Shown piece after piece: positions 15,547 to 23,892 of a stretch of DNA of 40,216 nucleotides. Source of the stretch: Anaerolineae bacterium. GTDB taxonomy: Bacteria > Chloroflexota > Anaerolineae > JAADDB01. How positions within the stretch are numbered: the first letter of the stretch is position 1; each line of letters begins with the position of its first letter. The translations under genes were made by a program, and so were the position numbers. The stretch covers positions 1 through 40,216 of the forward strand of contig WFQU01000182.1 in assembly GCA_015486845.1 (NCBI GenBank), in the 5' to 3' direction. Under the pieces are notes generated by a model that ran no database searches, was not told where the DNA came from, and saw only the letters and a list, made by a program, of their open reading frames with translations.

Positions 15547-18157
15547 AATTTGTCGACCTGCCATGTTCCGGTTCAGCCAAGAGCGTCTGCAATAATTGTT
15601 CCTCTTCCTCGCGCGACCGAATTCCGCCGTCTAACCAGGCATCGCGCAGAGTGGCCAAAATATGACCCAAGTAAGGCCCCGGGTGCACGCCTAATTCCCG
15701 CAACCGATGCCCGTCCGTGTACGGTTTGACCTGTTGCAGTTGGCGCCGGTAAAGATCGATGCGCCGGCTAACGACCGGTTCGCTGGCTGCAATTTCTACC
15801 ACAAAAAGTGTTGCCGGCCGAAATGGGCGTAATAAAGCGGCAATCTGGCTATTCGGCAACGGTTCCGACTGCAATTTGGGCAGCTGCTTCTTGAGGCGGT
15901 CGACCTCCTGCAAAAGTGTTTTCGTCTTGCCGCGCAACAGCAACCGTTTTACCAAAGCGCGCGCTACGCTTGTTTCTTGGTGGAAAAGCAGCAGAGCAAA
16001 ATAAAGACGTTCAATGGCTTCCGGCGGCTGCTGATCAGCCAACCGCAGCCGTAGCTGCTGGAACCGTTGCTGGATCCAGGGATCACAGCACAAAGCCGGG
16101 TGCAATATTTCCAAAACGTGCAACTGATCCAGCCGCCGCAGTGCCAACTCTGGCGCTTGTTCTTGCAAAATAAGTTCCAGCTCGTGACGGATCCTGGCAC
16201 CGGTGACCCGTTTCAACAAACCCACTGCGTCTTTAATCAGCGCTTCCGTTTGTGCTTCCATGCGGAAATTGAATCGCTGCTCGAAACGAACGGCGCGGAG
16301 AATGCGAGTCGGATCTTCAACAAAACTCAGGCTGTGCAACACCCGGATTATGCCCTGCTGCAAATCCGCCTCGCCGCCGAAAAAGTCCAAGAGTTCTCCC
16401 CAATGCTTGCCGTCCATGCGAATAGCGAGGGTATTAATAGTGAAATCGCGACGCAGTAAGTCCAATTTGATGGAGCTCCGTTCCACCGTTGGCAAAGCGG
16501 TGGGATGTTCGTAAAATTCAGTGCGCGCAGTGACTAAATCGATAGTCTGTGGTAGGCCAGGGCCAGTTGGAAAATCGCTACCCCGTTCTTCTGGCGCCGG
16601 CAAAATCCATTTAGCGGTGCCAAAACGATGGTGCCGGCGGATGCGACCGCCGTAATGACGCACTAACTGTTCGGCCAGCGTGATGGCATCCTGCTCCACC
16701 ACCAAGTCCACATCGAAATTAGAACGTCCCAATAGCAAGTCGCGCACAAACCCACCCACTGCATACAGAGAGAGGTCTACTTTTTCCGCTTCTTGCCCGA
16801 TGCGTTGCAATAGTGCATAGAGTCCGGGCGGGAGCGTTTCTTCCATCCGCTGCGTAATTTCGGCGGCCCGGCTGCCGTTCATCGGTGTTTGCCATCCTTT
16901 GATCAGATCAGTGCGGGTAACAATGCCAATGATGTGATCATTAGTATCGACGACCGGAATCTGTCCCCAGCCGCTGGTGACGATGAGGCGGCGTAGCCGT
17001 GCTACCGAGGCGTCTGGCCGAATGGTAAAATGGCCAGCGTGCATATAGAGCTGCACCGGGCTATTGCCCAAGCCATGGTGTAATGCCCTATCCACTTGAC
17101 GTCTAGTAAGTATGCCCAACAACCGGCCCTTTTCGTCCACCACAGGAAAGCCCTCGAAACCATACTGGCGCATACGGTCGGCGGCTATCGCAATTTTCTC
17201 CGTTGGGTTGAGTGTTTGCACGCCGGCAGACATGATCTGGGCTACAGTGATGGCCGGTTGTACTTCCTGACGCAATTTTTGAATAAGCTGGCGTTTTATT
17301 TGTATCAGGTCACTGTTATCGACGACCGCGGCGGCGGCTCGAGGATGACCGCCGCCGCCCATTTGCCGGGCGATTTCGCCCACATCCACCGCATCATTGC
17401 TACTGCGCGCGACCAATTGAATGCGATCGCCAATTTTCACCAACAGGAAAAGTGCTGTCGGTTCAAAAAGGTTGCGCATTTTATGCGCCAAAGTCGATAT
17501 TTCGTCCACCATCTCCGGCGCTTCGGCTGTGGCGATAAGCAGCGTGTGCCCTTTCATGGTAATAATGTCGCTATTCTGGATGAGCAAGTCGTACAGGATC
17601 CGCTGTTGGGTGCTCAAAGGATGAATGAGAAAACGGCGGGCTATTTCCAGCCTGGCTTCGTGCGCCAAGAGCCAAGCCACGGCATTAGCGTCCCGGGCAG
17701 TACTGCTTTGATAAAGTAACATGCCGGTATCTTCGTAAATGCCCAAAAGGAAAAGTGTGGCTTCTATCGGTGTTACCGGCAGTCCCTGACTAATGATTTT
17801 CTCCACCAACAACGTGGTATTAGCGCCTACAGACTCGCCCTGGTATTGCCAATGAGCCGGCAAGTCAGCGTTCTTTGCGTGGTGGTCGATGACTAAGACA
17901 GGTGTTGTCTGCTTGACACCTCGTGGTGCCTGGAAAGATTGGGCGTCAACTAAAACAATCCGGTCGACAGCGCGCCGGGGCCACGTTTTTGCTTGCTCTA
18001 ATGGGAATGCTTCGCCGTACAGGGAAAGAAACGCCTGTAAATTGCGATTCAGATGGCGCGGCAACAAAGCTTCTGCCTCAGGAAATAGTTTCTTGGCAGC
18101 CACTAAGCTGGCTAAGGCATCAAAATCTGTGTGTTCATGGGTAAGAATGAGTTCCAT
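15545..18157 (-). CDS. DHH phosphoesterase-CBS-tRNA nucleotidyltransferase fusion
   Basis: An 870-residue protein with three modules. Residues 1-290 are a DHH/DHHA1 phosphoesterase: HEHTDFDALAS with D11 and D13, VLVIDHHAKN (DHH at 91-93), YEDTGML, and GGGGHPRAA at 267-275, as in nanoRNA/pAp phosphatases. Residues 305-420 are two CBS domains (IMSAGVQTL..., MHAGHFTIRP...), usually adenosine-ligand sensors. Residues 450-870 are a class II nucleotidyltransferase: GGFVRD at 468-473, the metal pair DVD at 482-484, DFTINTLAIRM, and VEDPTRILRAVRFEQRF. It would add CCA (or A, or CC) to tRNA 3' ends, while the DHH module removes short RNA or pAp. The fusion is known in several deep-branching bacteria; the link here is inferred. 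SD AGAGGAG lies 11 bases before the ATG. It is probably transcribed alone. Confidence 0.9.
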   Translation of the reverse strand: MELILTHEHTDFDALASLVAAKKLFPEAEALLPRHLNRNLQAFLSLYGEAFPLEQAKTWPRRAVDRIVLVDAQSFQAPRGVKQTTPVLVIDHHAKNADLPAHWQYQGESVGANTTLLVEKIISQGLPVTPIEATLFLLGIYEDTGMLLYQSSTARDANAVAWLLAHEARLEIARRFLIHPLSTQQRILYDLLIQNSDIITMKGHTLLIATAEAPEMVDEISTLAHKMRNLFEPTALFLLVKIGDRIQLVARSSNDAVDVGEIARQMGGGGHPRAAAAVVDNSDLIQIKRQLIQKLRQEVQPAITVAQIMSAGVQTLNPTEKIAIAADRMRQYGFEGFPVVDEKGRLLGILTRRQVDRALHHGLGNSPVQLYMHAGHFTIRPDASVARLRRLIVTSGWGQIPVVDTNDHIIGIVTRTDLIKGWQTPMNGSRAAEITQRMEETLPPGLYALLQRIGQEAEKVDLSLYAVGGFVRDLLLGRSNFDVDLVVEQDAITLAEQLVRHYGGRIRRHHRFGTAKWILPAPEERGSDFPTGPGLPQTIDLVTARTEFYEHPTALPTVERSSIKLDLLRRDFTINTLAIRMDGKHWGELLDFFGGEADLQQGIIRVLHSLSFVEDPTRILRAVRFEQRFNFRMEAQTEALIKDAVGLLKRVTGARIRHELELILQEQAPELALRRLDQLHVLEILHPALCCDPWIQQRFQQLRLRLADQQPPEAIERLYFALLLFHQETSVARALVKRLLLRGKTKTLLQEVDRLKKQLPKLQSEPLPNSQIAALLRPFRPATLFVVEIAASEPVVSRRIDLYRRQLQQVKPYTDGHRLRELGVHPGPYLGHILATLRDAWLDGGIRSREEEEQLLQTLLAEPEHGRSTN

Positions 18158-18182
18158 TTGAACGTATTCTCCTCTAAAAATA

Positions 18183-18268
18183 AAAATGGGACGCAGATCA
18201 ACGCAGGCTGCGCACGCAGATAAAAAACAGTGGTCAAAAAATTAGTAACAGATTCTCCCCTGAAAATA
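18183..18268. repeat. Family-4 repeat, copy B, directly upstream of the CCA fusion
   Basis: Read on the minus strand it starts TATTTTCAGGGGAGAATC and ends ATCTGCGTCCCATTTT, just before the SD of the gene starting at 18157. It matches copy D (34995-35081, plus strand) with about four differences in 85 bases. Confidence 0.9.
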
Positions 18269-18322
18269 GTCCCCATTGCGCCGGAGTAGAGTCTTTAGCC
18301 GGGGGGAACGCTACAAAACCGC

Positions 18323-18379
18323 CTAAAGGCTCGAGTCCAGCCATAGGTTTTCATCCGCTGTGGTGCGCCGTAGGCCCAT
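18323..18379 (-). other. SD-led mini-ORF of 18 codons
   Basis: ATG at 18379, TAG at 18323, preceded by AGAGGAG and a 5-base spacer TTATC. The product would be MGLRRTTADENLWLDSSL. Its first eleven residues match the second mini-ORF at 18465 at nine positions. It is either a short peptide gene or a relic of a duplicated gene start. No terminator follows. Confidence 0.35.
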
Positions 18380-18399
18380 GATAACTCCTCTGAAAATAG
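18348..18399. repeat. Gene-start module (family 5), copy 1
   Basis: A 52-bp unit containing (minus strand) TATTTTCAGAGGAG, TTATC, ATG and about 27 further bases. It is repeated at 18434-18486 with a handful of differences. The same leader form recurs before the metallophosphoesterase ATG. Confidence 0.8.
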
Positions 18400-18429
18400 A
18401 ACGCTGATTAACGCTGATACACGCTGATC

Positions 18430-18465
18430 TTAATTTTCATCCGCTGTGGTGTGCCGTAGGCTCAT
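18430..18465 (-). other. SD-led mini-ORF of 11 codons
   Basis: ATG at 18465, TAA at 18430, product MSLRHTTADEN, preceded by AAGAGAG and TTATC. It is a paralogue of the mini-ORF at 18379, cut short by a stop where the next repeat begins. Confidence 0.35.
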
Positions 18466-18486
18466 GATAACTCTCTTGAAAATAAG
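18434..18486. repeat. Gene-start module (family 5), copy 2
   Basis: Second copy of the unit at 18348-18399, in the same orientation. Between the two lies a short GCTGATTAACGCTGATACACGCTGATC stretch of iterated GCTGAT. Confidence 0.8.
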
Positions 18487-18588
18487 ACCTCTCCCCCGGC
18501 TTACCGTCCCTTTTGGGTGGTAAGCCTTCCCCTCCCCGTGTCGGGGAGGGGAGAAAGCTAAGCGCAGCGCAGCTTAGAGGAGGGTCTC
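18480..18588. repeat. Family-3 composite repeat, copy B
   Basis: Same block order and orientation as copy A at 15341-15446. The palindrome AAGCTAAGCGCAGCGCAGCTTA is unchanged, and the flanking CCTCCCC/GGGGAGG arms show compensated changes. Confidence 0.8.
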
Positions 18589-18598
18589 CCCTGAAAAT

Positions 18599-18690
18599 AA
18601 AATGGGACGCAGATCAACGCAGGCTGTGCACGCAGACAAAAAATCAGTGAAAATCAGCGTTTATCTACGCCATCTGCGTCCAATTGTCGG
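18599..18690. repeat. Family-4 repeat, copy C
   Basis: Starts like copy B (AATGGGACGCAGATCAACGCAGG) but ends like copy A (TTTATCTACGCCATCTGCGTCC). This shows that the family is a mosaic of sub-blocks. The remaining sequence to 18945 holds no further gene that I can support. Confidence 0.8.
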
Positions 18691-18945
18691 AAAAGCGAAG
18701 TCGTTACCCTTTTCCTTTACGCCTTGGGCCTCTTTGCGGCCTTGCGCCCAATTCTTTGTCAGTATACAAGAATTTAACCGATAAGATATTATACCGATTC
18801 CCGGTCAAATAGGGAATTAGCAGTGGAAAGCAAAAGATAAATCCGGTTGCCTCATTATGTCATATTTGCCAGCATCGTTCTCTTATCATACAATATTTGC
18901 AGTCCCACCCATGCATGTTCCCAAAGCAAAGAGAAAGGTCAGGAA

Positions 18946-21900
18946 ATGAGGACGCGATTGAAGAAATATATTCTTTTTCTATCGATAGCATTTGCTCTCT
19001 ATTCATTCACAGGCCCGGCTAACGTTTATGCTGCCGGACGAACTTCTTCTGAACCAACGGCCAGTGCCTGGAAAATCCAGTGGCGCGCCGATCGAGATCT
19101 GCACGACATTGTTGCACTTCCTGGCGGCACGATCTATGCCATTGGCAACCAGGGCGCTTTTTACAAATCAGTTGATGGCGGGCAACACTGGCATTACCAA
19201 AAAGTATGCTCCGCAAATTTAAATGCGGCTCTGTTCCGCACCGACGGCCACGGCTGGGTAGTAGGCGATCTCGGTGTTATTTTCCAGACCAGCAACGGCG
19301 GTGCGACCTGGACCGCCCAGCAAAGTAATACACAACATAATCTGCGGGATATTGCAGCGGACAACGCCGGCCATTTATGGGCTGTTGGTGATCACGGTGC
19401 TTTGCTCCATAGTGACGATGGCCAAACCTGGCTGGTCATGGCGCCGCCCACTATTTTCGCCCTGACGGCGGTCTATTTCTCCGATCAGGATCATGGCTGG
19501 ATCGTGGGCACCCACGGCGTTTTGTTGCGCACAGCAGATGCCGGCAGTAACTGGACAACGCAAAGCGGCAGCACGGCCTGGCTATATGACATTGCTTTTT
19601 CCAGCAGTGGGCAAGAAGGTTGGATCGTGGGCAACAGCGGGACCATTCTGCACAGCACGGATGCTGGCAGCAGTTGGCAGGCGGTAGCTAATCCTTCCAG
19701 CTACAATTTACGAGGGGTAGCAGCGGCCGGCCCGGGCAAAGCGTGGGTCGTCGGTGCTGGCGGATTCATTGCCGCGGTGGATGCTCAGGGTGTGCACCAA
19801 CATATAACGCCGGTACAAACAAATTTGACGGCTGCGACCGTCGGGGACGGAACGATTTGGTTTGCCGGAGCGTGGAACGCGATTCTGCGCAGCCAGGACG
19901 GAGGCACGAATTGGGACATGCCCAACGGCGGCGGCGTGTACGAATTCTTCGATGTCTCTTTTGCCGATAGCAAGCACGGCTGGGTTGTCGGACAACGTCA
20001 TCACCAGCAGAACGCCGAGAAACATTTGGGCATCATCTTTCACACGGATGATGGCGGTTATTCCTGGGAGATGCAACATTTCCCCGGCGAGAGCGGTGAA
20101 TTCGAGGGCGTTTCTTTTGCCGATGCCCAGCGCGGCGTGGTCACTGGTCGCTACGGCAAAGCGCTATACACGGAAGACGGCGGGCAGACCTGGCATACTC
20201 AAACGCTGCCGCCAGCGGCCAACTGGATTTACCGGGTAGAAATGGATCCGACCGGCAACGCCTGGGCCGGGGCCTCTTTCGGCCGCCTGTACCACACGAT
20301 GGATTTCGGCCACAACTGGGATTATTATTGTCTGCATTTTCCCTCGCCCGGCGAAGGGACTTGTATCAACAAATTCAATTTGACGGTGCGCGGCTTAGCA
20401 GCCGTGGGACAAAACGTGTGGCTCTTGGGCAAAGACGGACAAATGGAAGTAGGTACTGATGTGGGGGCCGGTCGTCTCAACACCCTCACTGCTGCGCCCG
20501 CCCAGGTTTACGAACATTGGTATCGGGTGCCTTTAATCTCGGGCCGTGCGTTTAACCATTTAAACAACGGCTATTTTCTCAATTTGAACGAAGGATGGGT
20601 AGTCGGCGTAGCCGGCGCGCTGTGGCACACTTTAGACGGCGGCCGTTCTAGCGGCGACTGGACCCTGATGACTCCAACAGACACGCTACCCCCCGCGTGG
20701 CGCATCGCCGACCTGTATGACGTACAATTCGCTAATAAGAAAACCGGCATTGTGGTAGGTGGTCAGTGCGATGATTACAGCCGGCCGGCTAATCCGGCGT
20801 CTGGCGACGACCATTTTTGGTGCGTTTATGCTTACAGCGATGATTATACATACGACCGAGCGTTCCTGGCCCGGACAAAGGATGGCGGTCGGAATTGGCA
20901 AACAGAAGTCATTCCTGGCGTGCCTATACTTTACGAAGTGTCCATGGTAGGAGATAATGCCGCCTGGGCCGTGGGCGCGGCCGGTGCCATTGTGCATTAT
21001 GCCGGCGAACCGTCGGCGCCGGTGGCTTATCAGATGAATACTGCACCAACCCTCGATGGTAATTTAAACGATTGGCCACACGTCGGCGTGCTCTCTGTCA
21101 CAGCTACGACAGCAGATAACGTGCAAGGGGTCGATGTGCCCTCTTCCACTGATTTGAGCGCGACTTTACGGACTGTTTGGCTGCCAGATCGACTGCTTCT
21201 TGGCATACACGTGAACGACGATCAAGTGGAAACCAGCGCGTCTAATTTTCTGAACGACGATAGTATCGAATTAGGCATTGACGGCGCCCATAATAATGTT
21301 GGGGGAGGCCATGACGATCATCTGTATCTGATCACCGCGGCCGGCGCTACATACGACTGGATGACACCCACCACGACAATTTCGGCCGCGGTACAGTGTG
21401 TTGCCGGTGGCTACGAGATAGAGCTAGCCATACCGGCTGCTCAAATTTTGGGACACAGCGGCACATTAAGCGCCGGTCAACAAATTGGATTCAGTCTGGC
21501 TTTACGCGACAACGACAACGGCGGCAAGATCGATAACATTATTGTGAAAGACGGCACAGATCCCGGCACACCCAGCGCCGAGTTCGGCACGATCACGTTA
21601 CGCGGTCGTCAACTCATCTTGCAGCGCGATTTGAACGACTTTTCGACCGTGCAAGATACATACATCGATCGTTATCATGCAACAACCAATTACTCACAGC
21701 AAGATGCTTCTCGTTTGCACTTGTTGCACTTAGCAGCCAATAACAGCTTAGGCGATATCGCTTCGGCTTTGTTCAAGTTCGACCTTTCCTTTTTGCCGCG
21801 CGAAACTGTGATTACAAAAGCCGATCTCGTGCTGCGGGTGGGAATACGACAAGGCAATGGGACACTGCATGCCGCACTGTACAAATTACTCCGGCCCTGG

Positions 21901-23004
21901 CAATTAGACGTGGTGCATTGGATTAATGCAACTTTAGACCAAAAATGGGAGCATCCTGGCGCTGATGGTTCAGCGGACCGAGCCATGACGCCGGTTTCAG
22001 TAATCGATATCGACCATCCCATCGACTGGTATCGCTGGAACGTGCAGCCATTAGCACAAGCCTGGGTGCGCAATCCGGCTGAGAATTACGGTTTCATTTT
22101 GCACGCTGCGCGCGGTGCGCCGGTAACCTATAAAGTGGTATCCAGCGAGTTTACGGACGACCCCACTAAGCGTCCTCGCTTGGAAGTCCAATACGATCTC
22201 TATCCAGTACCTACACCGACTGCCACCGCCACACCCACGGCAACGCCGACGCCGTTCGGCACGCCCACTGTGACGCCAACAGCTACCAATACCCCCACGG
22301 TAACGCCAACACCGACAGCGACTCCGACACCGTTGCCGCCGCCACTCACCTGGGAAGGCACGGCACAGGCCGATGCGTATATGAGCGGCTGGGCACCCAA
22401 TGAACACCCGACCGACGCGTTCTTAGCGGTAAAACACGGCGCACTGCGCACGCTTTTGCGCTTCGATCTCAGCGGCATTCCGGTCGGCGCACTCGTGAAG
22501 GATGCCACCATCACTTTGCGGGTCGCCGCGGCACCGAGCGCTCCAGATGCAACGCTCACCGGCTACGTGCTGCGCCAGCCGTGGAACGAAACGGAGGTCA
22601 CCTGGAATAGTCCACGCGCCGGGCGCGTGTGGCAGATCCCTGGCGCCGATGGCGCTGACGATCGGGCGCCAACGGTTGCGGCACAGGGCCAGGTCAGTTG
22701 CCGTTACTGCTCGGTCACATTAGATGCGACGGCAGCCGTAGCTGCCTGGTTGGCTGCCCCCAACGCAAATCACGGACTACAACTGCGCTCGTCCAGCTAT
22801 GACGAAATTCACTTCATGGATCGCACAGCCCTTGATCCGGCCTACCGGCCACACTTAGTAGTGCATTATGATCTACCGACGCCGACGCCAACCGTTACAC
22901 CGACCACGACGCCAACTGCCACATTAACTGCTACGCCAACGATGACGCCGACAGCCACACCAACGCCGGCGCTTTACTGGTTGCCGTTAATCACGACGCC
23001 TTGA
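18946..23004 (+). CDS. Large secreted YCF48/BNR-repeat protein with CBM9-like and DNRLRE domains
   Basis: An exported 1352-residue protein, start at the ATG at 18946 (AAAGG seven bases upstream). The open frame begins earlier, but those residues lack a signal. Signal peptide: RTRLKKY, a hydrophobic core, then VYAA before GRTS. About 30-690: repeated WxVGxxGxxxxSxDGGxxW units, as in YCF48/BNR beta-propellers, probably one or two propellers. About 695-890: a CBM9-like domain (LDGNLNDWPH, DDSIELGIDG). About 895-1085 and 1135-1310: two DNRLRE-type beta-sandwiches (DTYIDRYHATTNYS, LLRFDLSGIP). Thr-Pro linkers lie at 1086-1131 and 1311-1340. It ends YWLPLITTP, a form I associate with secreted Chloroflexota proteins. 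The likely role is surface adhesion or carbohydrate binding, with no enzymatic residues seen. No neighbour shares its transcript. Confidence 0.85.
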   Translation: MRTRLKKYILFLSIAFALYSFTGPANVYAAGRTSSEPTASAWKIQWRADRDLHDIVALPGGTIYAIGNQGAFYKSVDGGQHWHYQKVCSANLNAALFRTDGHGWVVGDLGVIFQTSNGGATWTAQQSNTQHNLRDIAADNAGHLWAVGDHGALLHSDDGQTWLVMAPPTIFALTAVYFSDQDHGWIVGTHGVLLRTADAGSNWTTQSGSTAWLYDIAFSSSGQEGWIVGNSGTILHSTDAGSSWQAVANPSSYNLRGVAAAGPGKAWVVGAGGFIAAVDAQGVHQHITPVQTNLTAATVGDGTIWFAGAWNAILRSQDGGTNWDMPNGGGVYEFFDVSFADSKHGWVVGQRHHQQNAEKHLGIIFHTDDGGYSWEMQHFPGESGEFEGVSFADAQRGVVTGRYGKALYTEDGGQTWHTQTLPPAANWIYRVEMDPTGNAWAGASFGRLYHTMDFGHNWDYYCLHFPSPGEGTCINKFNLTVRGLAAVGQNVWLLGKDGQMEVGTDVGAGRLNTLTAAPAQVYEHWYRVPLISGRAFNHLNNGYFLNLNEGWVVGVAGALWHTLDGGRSSGDWTLMTPTDTLPPAWRIADLYDVQFANKKTGIVVGGQCDDYSRPANPASGDDHFWCVYAYSDDYTYDRAFLARTKDGGRNWQTEVIPGVPILYEVSMVGDNAAWAVGAAGAIVHYAGEPSAPVAYQMNTAPTLDGNLNDWPHVGVLSVTATTADNVQGVDVPSSTDLSATLRTVWLPDRLLLGIHVNDDQVETSASNFLNDDSIELGIDGAHNNVGGGHDDHLYLITAAGATYDWMTPTTTISAAVQCVAGGYEIELAIPAAQILGHSGTLSAGQQIGFSLALRDNDNGGKIDNIIVKDGTDPGTPSAEFGTITLRGRQLILQRDLNDFSTVQDTYIDRYHATTNYSQQDASRLHLLHLAANNSLGDIASALFKFDLSFLPRETVITKADLVLRVGIRQGNGTLHAALYKLLRPWQLDVVHWINATLDQKWEHPGADGSADRAMTPVSVIDIDHPIDWYRWNVQPLAQAWVRNPAENYGFILHAARGAPVTYKVVSSEFTDDPTKRPRLEVQYDLYPVPTPTATATPTATPTPFGTPTVTPTATNTPTVTPTPTATPTPLPPPLTWEGTAQADAYMSGWAPNEHPTDAFLAVKHGALRTLLRFDLSGIPVGALVKDATITLRVAAAPSAPDATLTGYVLRQPWNETEVTWNSPRAGRVWQIPGADGADDRAPTVAAQGQVSCRYCSVTLDATAAVAAWLAAPNANHGLQLRSSSYDEIHFMDRTALDPAYRPHLVVHYDLPTPTPTVTPTTTPTATLTATPTMTPTATPTPALYWLPLITTP

Positions 23005-23030
23005 TTATGGATGCTATGGACTATGTATAA

Positions 23031-23065
23031 CAGGCGTTCCAGATTTTCAATACCTGGAACGCCTG
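23031..23065. terminator. Bidirectional hairpin between convergent genes
   Basis: A perfect 12-bp stem CAGGCGTTCCAG/CTGGAACGCCTG with an 11-base loop, between the stop at 23004 and the plsY stop at 23078. It lacks a clear U-run on either strand. Confidence 0.65.
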
Positions 23066-23077
23066 CTCACAAAGATA

Positions 23078-23692
23078 CTACCACAACGTAATGCGACGTT
23101 CTTCGCCGTGTAGGAGTCGCTTGATGTTGGGCAACAAGCTGGCGATGATCCAAACGGAGGCTAAAGCACCGTAGACGACGTGAGGAAGAGGTACCCACGG
23201 CCAACCCAATAGGTAGCCGATCAAAGCAACGATGAGCGTTCCCACACCAACTGTCATCGTTCCCACGGAAGCATAATGGGTCAAATAAAGCATTAAAATG
23301 GCCAGCAGCGCCACGAAAATGCCGATGCGCCAGTTAAGCGTCAGAATTACGCCACCCGTGGTAATGCCGCCGGCACCACCGTGAAAGTTTAGAAAACAAG
23401 ACCAGTTATGGCCAAAAACTGCCGTGGCGCCGGCTAATGCTGCGGCCCACTCGCCCCCTAAAAAATGGCGGGCAATGAGCACCGTCAAAATTCCCTTCAA
23501 CCCATCCGAAAGCACTGTTAAAATCGCCGGCGTAAGTCCAGCTGCGCGCCAAACATTCGTGCCGCCGGTGCGACCGCTGCCATGTTGGCGCACATCGACG
23601 CCAAACAATCTGCCGAATAGATAGCCCGGCGGAACAGAGCCCAGCAGATACCCTAAGATAATCGCCAATACGATACGCACAAGTGTAGACAT
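23078..23692 (-). CDS. plsY: Glycerol-3-phosphate acyltransferase PlsY
   Basis: Membrane enzyme that transfers an acyl group from acyl-phosphate to glycerol-3-phosphate, the first step of bacterial phospholipid synthesis. The 204 residues have about five membrane segments. PlsY loops are visible: GSVPPGYLFGRLFGVDVRQHGSGRTGGTNVWRAAG (motif 1, with the usual GATN replaced by GGTN), a DGLKG block, and GHNWSCFLNFHGGAGG in the third. It usually works with PlsX, which is not in this window, and then with PlsC (a member is at 7922). The 200-base gap before the next gene shows nothing I can name. Confidence 0.93.
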   Translation of the reverse strand: MSTLVRIVLAIILGYLLGSVPPGYLFGRLFGVDVRQHGSGRTGGTNVWRAAGLTPAILTVLSDGLKGILTVLIARHFLGGEWAAALAGATAVFGHNWSCFLNFHGGAGGITTGGVILTLNWRIGIFVALLAILMLYLTHYASVGTMTVGVGTLIVALIGYLLGWPWVPLPHVVYGALASVWIIASLLPNIKRLLHGEERRITLW

Positions 23693-23892
23693 GCTTTTTA
23701 CCCCACAACCATGATCTTGGCGACAGCAATGTCAACCGATAGTTGTCGCTCCACGAAATATAAAACGGTTACCTGATGGCGAAGATACGGTTCGATTGTG
23801 AAGTACCGGAATCGTGTCGTTGACTTGAGCCAATGCCCTCACTTTGTCCTACTAATAGTCACTGTGTGCCGTTACGGCATTGCCCAGGTCAG

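Noticed and set aside
18183-18690. Possible CRISPR array
   Set aside because: The repeats are adjacent, differ in length, have internal palindromes and lack regular unique spacers; no cas gene is nearby.
22203-22340. DNA tandem repeat of CCGAC/CACCG units
   Set aside because: It encodes the Thr-Pro linker of the secreted protein and is explained by that.
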